Shown: positions 22,624 through 32,343 of the stretch, in pieces | How the letters are laid out: each line of letters starts with the position of its first letter | Position numbering within the stretch: the stretch's first letter is position 1 | Source of the DNA: Lachnospiraceae bacterium | Lineage (GTDB): Bacteria; Bacillota; Clostridia; Lachnospirales; Lachnospiraceae | NCBI GenBank assembly: GCA_023664345.1 | Contig: JAMPFQ010000004.1 | Span: 90,184-154,183, forward strand | Direction of reading: 5' to 3' | Length of the DNA stretch: 64,000 bases | Notes under the pieces: generated by a model | What the model was told of the DNA's origin: nothing | The model's database searches: none | What the model saw: only the letters and a program-made list of their open reading frames with translations | Program-made: the position numbers and the translations under genes

Positions 22624-23580
22624 TCATATCTGAAAAATATGCTTCGTGGCGCTGTCCTCGTAGGAAAGCACCTCATTCTGCTGTGGCGCCAGCAGATGTT
22701 CCCTGCGGTAATGGGTAGGCGAACTGTGCATATACTGCTGGAACTGCCTGTTGAAGCTGGACAGGCTGCGATAGCCCGTCTGCTGCGCGATGATACTGAT
22801 GGACTCCTGGTTCAGATAGATCAGGTGGCAGGCCTGTTGGATGCGGTAATGCTGGATATATTCCAGAGGGCTGATGCCAACCACTCTCTTGAACACCCGC
22901 CTGAAGTGGCTCTCGCAGATGCCGCAGTGGGCAGCAAGATCCTGTATGGATATGGCTTCCGTATAATGTTCATAAATATAGGCAAGGGCGGAACGCACAT
23001 AATGATGCTCACAGGCCGAATCCTTCGGGGAGCCATCATTCACGTCCTCTGTCAGCGTAAGACGGTTCATCTCGGCGCAGAGCGCCACGAAAAGACCGTG
23101 TACCGACCTCTGATACAGGGCTTTCTTCTCATGGAACTCCTGAAAAATCCCGGACAGGTACAAATGCAGTATCGGAAACTCTTCCCGCCTGATGATCACC
23201 GGAAGCTTCTGTGGAATGTAAAAGTACTGCCAGAGCGCATCACAGCCGCTGCCCTCTTCCTGAAACAGCAGCTTCGGCTCCGCATACAGATACTCCCACA
23301 CGCTGGGAGCGGAGTCATTCACCGTAATATGAGAAACCTGAGGGAAAATAACGCTGTAATCGCCGGGCTCATAGGGAAAACTGTCCGATTCCCCGCAGTA
23401 GATCTGACCGGTACCGCCCAGGCAGCATCCGATCTCTATCCCATTATGAAAATGCAGGAATTCCGGCACCGAGACTCCGTTGATCCAGTAATCTCCCAGA
23501 AAAGCCAGGACAGGAAAAGAGGCTGGAAAATCATAGGGACGGTAAGCCAGGGGCAAATGTCCAGATGAGCGTTTCTGCAT
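22624..23580 (-). CDS. AraC family transcriptional regulator with cupin sensor
   Basis: About 318 aa. The N-terminal cupin-like half (FLHFHNGIEIGCCLGGTG, YEPGDYSVIFPQVSH) is a ligand-binding domain. The C-terminal double HTH has AISIQDLAAHCGICESHF, RRVFKRVVGISPLEYI and SISIIAQQTGYRSLSSFNRQ. ATG 23580 has AAGGAG nine bases upstream. It is divergent from the desulfidase gene, with 116 bases between, the classic position for the regulator of the 23.7-33.8 kb operon and of the MFS gene. A second AraC protein with a similar sensor lies at the other end of the locus (33842-34807). Confidence 0.9.
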   Translation of the reverse strand: MQKRSSGHLPLAYRPYDFPASFPVLAFLGDYWINGVSVPEFLHFHNGIEIGCCLGGTGQIYCGESDSFPYEPGDYSVIFPQVSHITVNDSAPSVWEYLYAEPKLLFQEEGSGCDALWQYFYIPQKLPVIIRREEFPILHLYLSGIFQEFHEKKALYQRSVHGLFVALCAEMNRLTLTEDVNDGSPKDSACEHHYVRSALAYIYEHYTEAISIQDLAAHCGICESHFRRVFKRVVGISPLEYIQHYRIQQACHLIYLNQESISIIAQQTGYRSLSSFNRQFQQYMHSSPTHYRREHLLAPQQNEVLSYEDSATKHIFQI

Positions 23581-23696
23581 AGTTTTCATCTCCTTAAGGG
23601 CAAGCAGAAAGCTGTACGCCACTGTATAATATGTATAAAAGTATAGCGGAAAACGCAGAAAAAGTAAACAAATTCACAATACGATAAAAGGCGGGA

Positions 23697-24962
23697 ATGG
23701 AAATGATCGGAATCATGCAACGGGAAATCGTATGCGCACTGGGCTGTACGGAACCAAGCGCGGTAGCGCTGGCAGTGGCGAAAGCCAGGGAGACTCTGGG
23801 AGAAGAACCGGATAAGGTACTACTTCAGGTCAGTGGCAATATTTTAAAGAACGCCATGAGCGTGGGCATACCCGGCACGAACCTGAAAGGGATCGAGACG
23901 GCGGCGGCCCTGGGCTGCGTGGCAGGAAAAACGGAATACGGGCTGGAAGTTCTCCGGGGCATTGACCAGAGCCACATACGGCAGGCTCGGGAAATGATAG
24001 AACAGGGCAGGCTGGAGATTCAGTTAAAGGATTGTGAGGAACGCCTTTACATAGAAGCAAAATGCACGAAAGGCAACAGATCGGCGGAGGCGGTCATCGA
24101 GCGCTATCACACCAATTTCGTCAATGTCTGCAAAAACGACAGGGTGATCTACTTTAAGGATAAGGAAGCGGCCACGGAGGAAAGTTCAGGAATCTATCAG
24201 CTGACCCTCAGAGGAATCTGGGACTTTATACAGCAGTGCAGTCTGGATCAGCTGCAATTTTTAGATGAAGTCATAGAAATCAACAGCCAGATCGCCGAGG
24301 AGGGGTTGAAAGGCGATTACGGCATGAGCGTGGGAAAGCACCTGGCAGAACGGGGAAAACAGGATAAGGAAATGGACTTCCAGACCTATGTCGTATCCTA
24401 TGTATCCGCAGCCGCCGACGCAAGGATGGCAGGCTGTCCCCTCCCCGTCATGGCCACCACGGGCAGCGGCAACCAGGGACTCACTGCATCCCTGCCCGTG
24501 ATCGCCGCAGCCAGACGGCTGGGATGCAGCAGGGAGCAGATGTACCGTGGACTTGCCTTGAGCGAACTTGTGACCATCCATGTAAAAGAATATATCGGCA
24601 AACTGTCCGCGCTGTGCGGCTGCGCCATTGCAGCATCCATCGGCAGCGCCTGCGGAATCACTTATCTGCTGGGCGGACAGTACGAGAATGTGGAGTATGC
24701 CGTAAAAAATATGGTGGCGGATATTTCCGGCCTGATCTGCGACGGCGCCAAGGCCGGATGCGCCCTGAAGATAGCCACATCCATAGCCGGAGCCATACAG
24801 TGCGCCTACCTGGCCCTGGAGGGCGTGGAAGCGCCGGATCGGGACGGCATCGTCTGCGAGAGCGTGGAGGATACCATCTGTAATCTGGGAAACCTGGGAA
24901 ACAACGGGATGCGCACCACGGATCACGTCATACTGGATATGATGCTTGCAAAAGAGTCGTAA
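23697..24962 (+). CDS. L-cysteine desulfidase/serine dehydratase alpha family (CyuA/YhaM, UPF0597)
   Basis: A 421-aa protein of the UPF0597 family. It has the N-terminal ALGCTEPSAVALAVAKA, the middle TGSGNQGLTASLPVIAAA and SALCGCAIAASIGSACGI, then SGLICDGAKAGCALKIATS and the C-terminal GNNGMRTTDHVILDMM. Conserved cysteines in these motifs bind an iron-sulfur cluster. Members convert L-cysteine to pyruvate, ammonia and sulfide. It heads an operon encoding a UroD-like protein, aldo/keto reductase, M20 peptidases and an ABC importer, consistent with release and breakdown of a thiol amino acid or an analogue. Confidence 0.88.
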   Translation: MEMIGIMQREIVCALGCTEPSAVALAVAKARETLGEEPDKVLLQVSGNILKNAMSVGIPGTNLKGIETAAALGCVAGKTEYGLEVLRGIDQSHIRQAREMIEQGRLEIQLKDCEERLYIEAKCTKGNRSAEAVIERYHTNFVNVCKNDRVIYFKDKEAATEESSGIYQLTLRGIWDFIQQCSLDQLQFLDEVIEINSQIAEEGLKGDYGMSVGKHLAERGKQDKEMDFQTYVVSYVSAAADARMAGCPLPVMATTGSGNQGLTASLPVIAAARRLGCSREQMYRGLALSELVTIHVKEYIGKLSALCGCAIAASIGSACGITYLLGGQYENVEYAVKNMVADISGLICDGAKAGCALKIATSIAGAIQCAYLALEGVEAPDRDGIVCESVEDTICNLGNLGNNGMRTTDHVILDMMLAKES

Positions 24963-24987
24963 AAAATCAAATAAAATGGAGGCTGCT

Positions 24988-25953
24988 ATGACAAAAAAAG
25001 AGAGACTGTTGAAAGCGTTTCAAAATCAGGAAGTGGACAAGGTTCCCATGGGGTTCTGGTATCATTTCTCTCCCGATGACGACTTCGGCCAGGAGACGGT
25101 GAACCAGCACTTGGAACTGTTCCGCGAGACCGGCATGGATATGATCAAGGTCATGTGCGACGGTTACTTTAACTATCCCAATCCCTATATCGGGAAAGTA
25201 ACATGCCCCGAGGACTGGTTTGGGCTGACGCCTCTGGGCGCAGACCATCCCTATATCACAAAGCAGGTGGAACGCGTCAAAGGGGTTGTGGAGGGCGTCA
25301 AGGGAGAATGCTGCGTATTTTATAACGTATTCTGCCCCATGTCCCTGATGCGCTTCGGCACCAGCGAGGAACTTCTGATGGAGCATCTTAAGGCAAACCC
25401 GGAAGCTGTATGCCACGCCTTTGAAGTGATCGCGCAGGACATCAAGGCCCTGGTCCGCAGACTGATCACCGAGGCTGGCTGCGACGGCATTTATTACTGC
25501 GTACAGAACGCGGAGACTTTCCGCTTTACCGCGGAGGAATACCGCAGGCTGGTAAGACCCTCCGACCTGGACGTGCTGGAGTATGCAAATACCTTGAGCG
25601 ACAACAATATCCTGCACTGCTGCGGCTGGGCGGGAGACCCCAACAGGATCGAGGTATGGCAGGATTACCCCGCCAAGGCCGTGAACTGGGCCGTCTATGT
25701 GGAAAACCTTTCCCTGGCGGAGGGCAAAAAGTTCTTCGGCGGCCGCTGTGCCCTGGGCGGCTTTGACAATCGCAAAGAAGGGCTGCTCTACTCCGGGACA
25801 AGAGAAGAGATCGAGAAAGAAGTGGAACGGCTCCTGGAGGAAGCGGGAACCACCGGTATCATTCTGGGCGCGGACTGCACCGTACCCTCCGATATCGACC
25901 ATGAGAGATTTCTCTGGATCAGGGAAAAGCTTGACTCGATGGCAGAAGCATAA
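24988..25953 (+). CDS. Uroporphyrinogen decarboxylase family protein (methyltransferase-like)
   Basis: A 321-aa UroD-fold protein. It begins KKERLLKAFQNQEVDKVPMG, and has DMIKVMCDGYFNYPNP, CDGIYYCVQNAETFRFT, DNNILHCCGWAGDP and the end GIILGADCTVPSDI. True heme-pathway HemE motifs are not evident. HxCxx and the late cysteine resemble the zinc site of MtaA/MtbA-type corrinoid:thiol methyltransferases, so a demethylase role is more likely than heme synthesis. No corrinoid protein is present in the window. GGAGG precedes ATG 24988. It follows the desulfidase gene after 25 bases. Confidence 0.85.
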   Translation: MTKKERLLKAFQNQEVDKVPMGFWYHFSPDDDFGQETVNQHLELFRETGMDMIKVMCDGYFNYPNPYIGKVTCPEDWFGLTPLGADHPYITKQVERVKGVVEGVKGECCVFYNVFCPMSLMRFGTSEELLMEHLKANPEAVCHAFEVIAQDIKALVRRLITEAGCDGIYYCVQNAETFRFTAEEYRRLVRPSDLDVLEYANTLSDNNILHCCGWAGDPNRIEVWQDYPAKAVNWAVYVENLSLAEGKKFFGGRCALGGFDNRKEGLLYSGTREEIEKEVERLLEEAGTTGIILGADCTVPSDIDHERFLWIREKLDSMAEA

Positions 25954-25983
25954 ATGCTTTCAGGCAGAATCATGGAGGTCACA

Positions 25984-26964
25984 ATGAATCAGGAAAAAGG
26001 ATATGGAACCATGAAATATAACCGGACAGGCGCCAGCGGCCTGCTGCTTCCGGCAATGAGTTTCGGACTCTGGCACAATTTCGGGGAGAATCGTCCCTAC
26101 GAGACCGCCAGGGATATGGCGCTCACCGCTTTTGAAGCGGGCATTACCCATTTCGACCTGGCCAATAATTACGGCCCCCCGGCGGGAAGCGCGGAGTACA
26201 CCATGGGGAAGATTCTCCGGGAAGAACTGCATTCCCACAGGGACGAACTGATCCTGTCCACCAAGGCGGGCTATGGCATGTGGCCGGGGCCTTACGGGGA
26301 CGGCGGCTCCAGAAAATACCTTATGGCGTCCCTGGATCAGAGCCTGATCAGGCTGGGCGTGGACTATGTGGATATTTTCTACCATCACAGGCCGGATCCC
26401 GATACCCCTCTGGAAGAAACCATGGGGGCTCTCGTGGATATCGTCCGTCAGGGCAAGGCCTTATACATAGGTCTTTCCAATTACGATCCCGAGGCGTTGG
26501 AGCAGGCGGCGGACATCCTGGAGGGCATGGGAAGCAGATGCCTTATCCATCAGCACCGCTACTCCATGCTGGACAGAAAAAATAAATGCCTCTTACCGGT
26601 AGTAAAGCAGAAGAAAATGGGCTCCATCGCTTTCTGCCCCTTAGAGCAGGGACTTTTGACGGACAAATATCTCCACGGAGTTCCGAAAGATTCCAGGGCT
26701 GCCGGGAACAGCGTTTTCCTGGGCAGTGAAAATATTACAGCCGAGTATTTGGAGAAAGCCGGGAAGCTGAACGAACTGGCCCTGCAGAGAGGGCAGTCCC
26801 TGGCGCAGATGGCGCTGGCCTACGCCCTGAAAGACGGCGGATTGACTTCCGTGATCCTGGGTGCCAGCCGTCCGGGGCAGATCCTGGAAAATATCAAAGC
26901 GCTGGAGATGCCTGATTTCACTGCGGATGAGATGCGGCACATTGAGGAGATTCTATCACTATGA
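25984..26964 (+). CDS. Aldo/keto reductase (YghZ/Kv-beta-like group)
   Basis: A 326-aa TIM-barrel NADPH-dependent reductase. ITHFDLANNYGPPAGSAE supplies the catalytic Asp and Tyr, LILSTKAGYGMWPGPYG the Lys, and DIFYHHRPDPDTPLEETM the His. GASRPGQILENIKAL is the NADP-binding end. The GPPAGSAE pattern is that of glyceraldehyde-3-phosphate reductase-like YghZ. ATG 25984 follows GGAGG. It overlaps the next gene by 4 bases. It may reduce a carbonyl released by the pathway; the substrate is unknown. Confidence 0.92.
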   Translation: MNQEKGYGTMKYNRTGASGLLLPAMSFGLWHNFGENRPYETARDMALTAFEAGITHFDLANNYGPPAGSAEYTMGKILREELHSHRDELILSTKAGYGMWPGPYGDGGSRKYLMASLDQSLIRLGVDYVDIFYHHRPDPDTPLEETMGALVDIVRQGKALYIGLSNYDPEALEQAADILEGMGSRCLIHQHRYSMLDRKNKCLLPVVKQKKMGSIAFCPLEQGLLTDKYLHGVPKDSRAAGNSVFLGSENITAEYLEKAGKLNELALQRGQSLAQMALAYALKDGGLTSVILGASRPGQILENIKALEMPDFTADEMRHIEEILSL

Positions 26965-28505
26965 ACGAACAGGATATCAGAGAGTGGATTGACCGGAAGA
27001 TGCCGGAGTTGGTGGAAACGCTAAAAACCATCTGCCGCGTGCGCAGCGTGGCGGAGACCAAAGATCCCTCCTGCGAACCCTATGGCGAGGGCTGCAAAAA
27101 GGTACTTCACGATATGCTGGCCATAGGCAGGAAAGCAGGTTTTTCCACGGAGAACTTTGACGACTATGTGGGGCGGATCTCCTGTCCCGGAAAACAAAAA
27201 GAAAATATTGCCATCTGGGCGCATCTGGACGTAGTGGACGAGGGAGACGGCTGGGACTATGCCCCTTACGACCCCATTGTGAAAGACAATTATTTCATCG
27301 CCAGGGGCTGCCAGGATAATAAAAGTTCCGCCGTCATGGGGCTGTATGTGCTCAAATACATGAAAGAGCATGGTATTATTTTAAACCATACCCTGGATCT
27401 GTATCTGGGAACCTGCGAGGAACAGGGCATGTACGACCTGGACTATTTTACCGGACATTACGAGTGCCCCACGCTCTCGCTGGTACCGGACAGCGGCTTC
27501 CCCGTCTGCTGCGGGGAAAGAGGTTCCTTTAACGGCGAACTGACCCAGCGGGAACCGGTGAGCGGCGAACTGATCGACATTACCTGCGACTGCGGCCAGT
27601 ATACCGTGCCAGACAAGGCTGACGTCATCCTGTCCTATACAGATGAACGGTGGGCGAAGTGTACAGCGGCCTTATCGGAAATGTCCGACAGATCCGGCGC
27701 AGATACCGATGCTGCAAAGCCGGGCACAGAAAATGCTGAAAAAAGCGCAAAACGAAATGCCAGCAAAATTGACGTCACCAGAAAAGACGATGAAATCCAC
27801 ATCCTGGCCACAGGGATCTCCACCCAGGCCGCCAATCCCGATAACGGAGACAGCGCCCTGACCCGGTTGGCAGACTTCCTCTGTGACAACCGGCTGCTTC
27901 CCGAATCCGACCTGCGTGTTTTTGCCCTGGCCAGGGATATCAACAATCATCACAACGGAGAGGCTTTGAACGTGTTCTGTGAGGATTCTCTCTCCGGCCC
28001 CATGGTGATGGTGGCCACGCAGCTGTCCCTGCGCCGGGAAGCGGATGGGAGCAGGATACCCGTACTGGGATTCATCTCCAAGTTCCCGGTGACCAGAAAC
28101 AATGTTCCCTATGAGGAACACGCCGGAAAAGCCGCCGCAGAGAGAGGTTTTGCCTTAAAGGTAAGCAGACTCTCCAAGGCCAATTACTTTAACCCGGAGA
28201 GACAGGTGGTAAAACGGCTGACGGAATGCAGCAATGAGATACTGGGCAGACAGGACAAACCCTTTGTCATGAGCGGCGGCACCTACGCAAGAAAGCTTCC
28301 CAACGCTTTCGCTTTCGGGACGGGGATGCCCCTCCCCAAGCGACCGGAGACCCTATTCCGCCCGGGGCATGGGGACTACCACCAGCCGGATGAGAGTATT
28401 TCGCTGGAGCGGATTCGTAAGGCGCTGGAAATCTATATCAAAGGGATCCTGCGGATCGACGAACTGGATATCGGTGGAAATGAAAACCCGGAGCCGCAGG
28501 ACTGA
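26961..28505 (+). CDS. M20 family metallopeptidase, PepV-like dipeptidase, copy 1
   Basis: A 514-aa zinc peptidase. Metal ligands are IWAHLDVVD (His), RGCQDNKSSA (Asp), CEEQGMYD (catalytic Glu and Glu), VPDSGFPV (Asp) and RPGHGDYHQPDE (His). [16 protein letters not shown] is shared with the second M20 protein at 32344. There is an unusual Ala/Lys/Asp-rich insertion at about residues 235-272 that the paralogue has in a different form. There is no signal peptide, so it acts in the cytosol on imported dipeptides. It overlaps the aldo/keto reductase stop (ATGA). Confidence 0.9.
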   Translation: MNEQDIREWIDRKMPELVETLKTICRVRSVAETKDPSCEPYGEGCKKVLHDMLAIGRKAGFSTENFDDYVGRISCPGKQKENIAIWAHLDVVDEGDGWDYAPYDPIVKDNYFIARGCQDNKSSAVMGLYVLKYMKEHGIILNHTLDLYLGTCEEQGMYDLDYFTGHYECPTLSLVPDSGFPVCCGERGSFNGELTQREPVSGELIDITCDCGQYTVPDKADVILSYTDERWAKCTAALSEMSDRSGADTDAAKPGTENAEKSAKRNASKIDVTRKDDEIHILATGISTQAANPDNGDSALTRLADFLCDNRLLPESDLRVFALARDINNHHNGEALNVFCEDSLSGPMVMVATQLSLRREADGSRIPVLGFISKFPVTRNNVPYEEHAGKAAAERGFALKVSRLSKANYFNPERQVVKRLTECSNEILGRQDKPFVMSGGTYARKLPNAFAFGTGMPLPKRPETLFRPGHGDYHQPDESISLERIRKALEIYIKGILRIDELDIGGNENPEPQD

Positions 28506-28681
28506 GACGCATAAAAAGTGTGTTCGCTGTCTGATTTTAAGGACAGTTTACGCAGATATAAAGAAGCAGTAAACAAAGCAATAAAAAGAAAGGGAGAAAA
28601 GAGAAAAAGTAAACAGAAAAATGCAGTAACAGAAAAACGTAAAAACAAAAATGTAAGAGCAAATGAGAAGGGAGAAACAAC

Positions 28682-30367
28682 ATGAAGAAATGGGAAAAAA
28701 CAAGTACCCTGCTGGCAGCAGTACTGGCGGCTTCCACACTGCTTGCAGGCTGCGGCGACGCGGCTGACGGCAACAGCGCAGACAGCGGATCGACCAGCGG
28801 CAGCGGCGCAGTTTCACAAGGAGGACAGGGTGGCCCCGCCCATCCCATCGGCGACGGCTCCGTTACTCTGACTATCTTCTGCGATTTCCAGACCGCGGCA
28901 AGATCCTATTACACCGACCTGGGCGACAATCCCGTGGTGCAGTGGATCGAGAAAGATACCGGGCTGAACCTGGAATTCATCCATGCACCGGTAGGAGACG
29001 ACGGCACATTCTTCCAGAATATGCTGGCTGGCGGCGACCTGCCCGACCTGATCTTCTCCAGCAGATTCCAGACCCACTATCCCGGCGGCGTGGAGGGAGC
29101 CATCAACGACGGCCTGTTGTATGACGTGACGGAACTGGTGGAGCAGAACGCACCTAATTTCTGGGCGCTCTGTGATGACGAGAACGATCCCGATATCCAG
29201 AAGAAGATACGCGGCGACCAGGGCATGATCATCAAATTCGGCAGTACGTTCCTGCCCCCTACCGACAACAATAAAGTGTTCAACGGACTTGTCATCAGAC
29301 AGGACTGGCTGGACAAATATGATCTGGAAGCGCCTGTGACACTGGATGAGTATACGGAAGTGCTCCGTACTTTCAAGGAGAACGGCGTGGAATATCCCCT
29401 GGCGCTGTGCGAGTTCTTTAATCAGTCACAGTTCAGCGCAAACAACCCGATTGCTTCCGCTTTCGGCGTATCCGTAAAGGAATTTGACCTGGATGCGGAC
29501 GGCAACGTGCACTACTGCAGAACCCAGGACGGCTATAAGGAATTCCTGAAGTTCCTCCACGGCTGGGCAGAAGAGGGTCTCATCGATGAAGACCTTGTAA
29601 GCCGCAGCATAGACGATGCCCTGAGACTGTTCCAGGGAGGACAGGCAGGAATGTGCTTTGCCCATACCTATAACGTAAAGCAGTCCGTGGCGGTAGGCCC
29701 GGCATCAGACCCTGAATTTAAGCTTCTGTGCCTTGAGATGCCCAAGATCAACGCAAGTGACGAGACACACCTTTCCTCCCCTACCAGGTCCATCAACAGC
29801 AATTCCTGGCAGGTATACGCGAAGACCAAATATCCCGAAGAAGCGGTCGCTTTCATCGACTATCTGATGAGCCCCGACACACTGCTGCTCACCGCATGGG
29901 GAACCAACGAGGGAGAAAACAAGACCTACCAGATCAACGCTGACGGCCAGAGAGAGTTCACCGAATTCGTGACCAACAACCCCGACGGCCTGGATTATGA
30001 TACCGTCCGCGCGTTGAATATGTGCGCACCTTTCCAGATCAAATACGATGAGACCATGGAAGCGTCACAGTACTCCGAGGCGGAATGCCATCAGTCATGG
30101 GACGCATGGGGGAAGCAGAACGATGGCGACTGGAATCTTCCCAGATACCTTACGCTGACCACTGCGGAATCCGAGGAACTGACCAGGATCAAGCAGGATC
30201 TTGCCAACTATTCCGACGAGATGGTATACAAGTTCATCTTCGGTCAGGAAGACATCGACGCTAACTGGGACGCTTTCGTGGCGGAACTGGAACGTCTGGG
30301 CAGCACACGCGGCGAGGAGATCAACAAAGAAGCTTATAACAGATATCTGGAGCGTGGCAGCAACTGA
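28682..30367 (+). CDS. Extracellular solute-binding lipoprotein (LplA-like)
   Basis: A 561-aa lipoprotein: signal LLAAVLAASTLLAGC with Cys24, then a Gly/Ser linker and a long family-1-type binding domain (VTLTIFCDFQTAARSYYTDL, AGGDLPDLIFSSRFQ, LRTFKENGVEYPLALCEFF). Length and NPVVQWIEKDTGLNLEF fit the LplA/YtcQ group used for oligosaccharides, but some members bind other large solutes. It is preceded by a 176-base A-rich leader and followed by an intercistronic terminator at 30409 that would let it be made in excess over the permeases. Confidence 0.9.
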   Translation: MKKWEKTSTLLAAVLAASTLLAGCGDAADGNSADSGSTSGSGAVSQGGQGGPAHPIGDGSVTLTIFCDFQTAARSYYTDLGDNPVVQWIEKDTGLNLEFIHAPVGDDGTFFQNMLAGGDLPDLIFSSRFQTHYPGGVEGAINDGLLYDVTELVEQNAPNFWALCDDENDPDIQKKIRGDQGMIIKFGSTFLPPTDNNKVFNGLVIRQDWLDKYDLEAPVTLDEYTEVLRTFKENGVEYPLALCEFFNQSQFSANNPIASAFGVSVKEFDLDADGNVHYCRTQDGYKEFLKFLHGWAEEGLIDEDLVSRSIDDALRLFQGGQAGMCFAHTYNVKQSVAVGPASDPEFKLLCLEMPKINASDETHLSSPTRSINSNSWQVYAKTKYPEEAVAFIDYLMSPDTLLLTAWGTNEGENKTYQINADGQREFTEFVTNNPDGLDYDTVRALNMCAPFQIKYDETMEASQYSEAECHQSWDAWGKQNDGDWNLPRYLTLTTAESEELTRIKQDLANYSDEMVYKFIFGQEDIDANWDAFVAELERLGSTRGEEINKEAYNRYLERGSN

Positions 30368-30408
30368 TCGGACAGGAAAAACCGTGCGTCCGCCGGGCGC
30401 ACTATGAC

Positions 30409-30438
30409 CGGGGCGGGTTTTCGGACCGCCCCGTTTTT
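30409..30438 (+). terminator. Intercistronic terminator/attenuator between binding protein and permeases
   Basis: CGGGGCGG facing CCGCCCCG around 9 bases, followed by TTTTT, located between the binding-protein stop and the first permease start. Confidence 0.75.
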
Positions 30439-30458
30439 CCAACGAAAGGAGGAGGTTT

Positions 30459-31385
30459 ATGGGCGTAAAAACTCCGTTTATCAAGAGATTATGGAAGAAC
30501 ATGGCGACTCACCCGCTGCTCTACCTGATGATACTGCCTGTTCTGGCATATTTTGTGGTTTACCATTATTATCCCATGTACGGAATGATCATATCCTTTT
30601 TTGACTATGTTCCCACCAAGGGAATCTTCGGGAGTAATTTTGTGGGATTAAAGCATTTCAGGGCGTTTCTGGAGGATCCGTACTTTTTCCGTACCATGCG
30701 GAATACCCTTTCCATCAACCTCCTGCTTTTGCTGTTTGGCTTTCCTTTTCCCATTGTGTTCGCCATTCTGCTGAACGAACTGCGCAGCGCCAGATTCCGC
30801 AAAGTGACCCAGACCGTGACCTATATGCCGCACTTTATCTCCACAGTGGTGATCTGCGGCCTTATGCTGGATTTCTGCAAATCAAAGGGCGTGATCACCA
30901 CCATAATGAGCGCCGTGTCAGGAATGGAGCCGATAAACCTGTTCAGCCAGTCCGCTTTCTTCCAGCCGCTCTATGTGCTGATGTGCATCTGGCAGGAATT
31001 CGGCTGGGATTCCATCATTTACTTTGCCGCGCTGACCAGCATCGACCAGACGCTCTACGAAGCGGCGGACATCGACGGTGCAGGCAGATGGAAAAAAATC
31101 CTCCACATCACCATTCCCGGCATTTCCCCCACCATCATCATCCTGCTGATCATGCGTATCGGCAATATGATGACCCTGGGATGGGACAAGATCCTACTGC
31201 TCTACAACCCCATGATCTATGAAAAGGCGGACGTGATCTCCACCTATGTGTACCGGATCGGCCTTATGAATTTCCAGTACAGCTTTTCCACGGCGGTGGG
31301 CGTCTTTAATTCGGTGATCAACTTCCTGCTGCTGCTTTCCGCCAACGCAGTCAGCAGAAAAGTAAATGAAACCAGTCTTTGGTAG
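30459..31385 (+). CDS. ABC transporter permease (LplB-like)
   Basis: A 308-aa inner-membrane protein with six helices. The ATPase-contact EAA loop reads YEAADIDGAGRWKKILHITI and is followed by PGISPTIIILLI. The N-terminus HPLLYLMILPVLAYFVVYHY is typical of LplB/UgpA permeases. AAAGGAGGAGG precedes ATG. It overlaps or nearly joins the second permease. No cognate ATPase is encoded here, so a shared MsmX-type ATPase elsewhere is probably used, as is normal for this family. Confidence 0.92.
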   Translation: MGVKTPFIKRLWKNMATHPLLYLMILPVLAYFVVYHYYPMYGMIISFFDYVPTKGIFGSNFVGLKHFRAFLEDPYFFRTMRNTLSINLLLLLFGFPFPIVFAILLNELRSARFRKVTQTVTYMPHFISTVVICGLMLDFCKSKGVITTIMSAVSGMEPINLFSQSAFFQPLYVLMCIWQEFGWDSIIYFAALTSIDQTLYEAADIDGAGRWKKILHITIPGISPTIIILLIMRIGNMMTLGWDKILLLYNPMIYEKADVISTYVYRIGLMNFQYSFSTAVGVFNSVINFLLLLSANAVSRKVNETSLW

Positions 31386-31396
31386 GAGGTGTGGAG

Positions 31397-32272
31397 ATGA
31401 AAAAGAAAAGTATCGGGCCTTTTCAGGTCATTAATGTATTGATCATGCTTTTTCTGATCTTTATAACGCTTTATCCCCTGTATTATGTGTTGCTGGCTTC
31501 CATCAGCGATCCCATCCTGCTGAAATCCCACACGGGCCCGCTTCTGTGGGTTCTGGGCGAGCCTACCCTGGCAGGATATGAGAGAACATTGGCAAACAAG
31601 AATCTGTTCAACGGATTTAAGATCACATTGTTCTACCTGGTCGTGGGCACATCCATGCAGCTGATCCTGACCAGCCTGGGCGCCTATGTGGTTTCCAGGA
31701 AGCATTTCCTGATCCGCAACGGCGTGATGAAATTCATGGTGTTCACCATGTTCTTCAGCGGGGGACTGATCCCCATGTTTTTCGCCATCCGCAATACGGG
31801 GATCTACAACACCATATGGGTGTCCTCCATTCCCTATGCCGTCAGCGCCTATAACCTGATCATCATGAGGACTTTTTTCAGTTCCATCCCGGAAAGCCTG
31901 GAGGAGGCCGCCATCATCGACGGCGCCAATGATTTCACCGTATTTTCCAGAGTGATCATGCCCCTGTCCAAGCCCGTGGTGGCGGTGATGATGTTATATT
32001 ACGGCGTGGGACAGTGGAACTCCTGGTTTCCCGCAGCCATGTTCAACAGAGACCGTAAGATCTATCCCCTGCAGATGATCCTCCGCGAGATCCTCATCGA
32101 AAACCAGGAGCAGAGTGCGGATTCGCTGTTTGCGGCGGTGGAGCAGTCCTTTTCAAACGACCTCGTAAAATACTGTACCATCGTGGTGTCCACGGTTCCC
32201 ATATTGGTCATTTATCCTTTTTTGCAGAAATATTTTGAAAAAGGTGTTATGATAGGGGCAGTAAAAGGATAA
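31397..32272 (+). CDS. Carbohydrate-type ABC transporter permease (LplC/YtcP-like)
   Basis: A 291-aa permease with six helices; the EAA loop is [26 protein letters not shown]. The motif [20 protein letters not shown] is characteristic of the LplC/YtcP branch. ATG 31397 follows GGAGGTGTGGAG. It pairs with LplB and the binding protein as the importer of the locus. Although the family is called carbohydrate-type, the two flanking dipeptidases point to a peptide-like or amino-acyl solute. Confidence 0.92.
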   Translation: MKKKSIGPFQVINVLIMLFLIFITLYPLYYVLLASISDPILLKSHTGPLLWVLGEPTLAGYERTLANKNLFNGFKITLFYLVVGTSMQLILTSLGAYVVSRKHFLIRNGVMKFMVFTMFFSGGLIPMFFAIRNTGIYNTIWVSSIPYAVSAYNLIIMRTFFSSIPESLEEAAIIDGANDFTVFSRVIMPLSKPVVAVMMLYYGVGQWNSWFPAAMFNRDRKIYPLQMILREILIENQEQSADSLFAAVEQSFSNDLVKYCTIVVSTVPILVIYPFLQKYFEKGVMIGAVKG

Positions 32273-32343
32273 ACAGCTTCAGGTGCCGAAGTGCAGAAGC
32301 CGGAACAAATTGCCGCAAGCGGCAATTGAACAGGAGGATGGAC

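Noticed and set aside
22567..23568. 333-residue plus-strand open frame opposite the AraC gene
   Set aside because: The minus strand encodes a clear AraC protein; the plus-strand frame has no recognisable motif.
24261..25902. Long minus-strand frames opposite the desulfidase and UroD-family genes
   Set aside because: Caused by high GC at third positions of the plus-strand genes; no domain or start signal.
24988..25953. HemE of heme biosynthesis
   Set aside because: UroD-fold yes, but typical HemE active-site motifs are not seen and no heme genes are nearby; the catabolic operon context argues for a methyltransferase-like role.
28506..28681. Riboswitch in the leader of the solute-binding gene
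   Set aside because: The leader is A-rich and weakly structured; I see no known aptamer or terminator/antiterminator pair.
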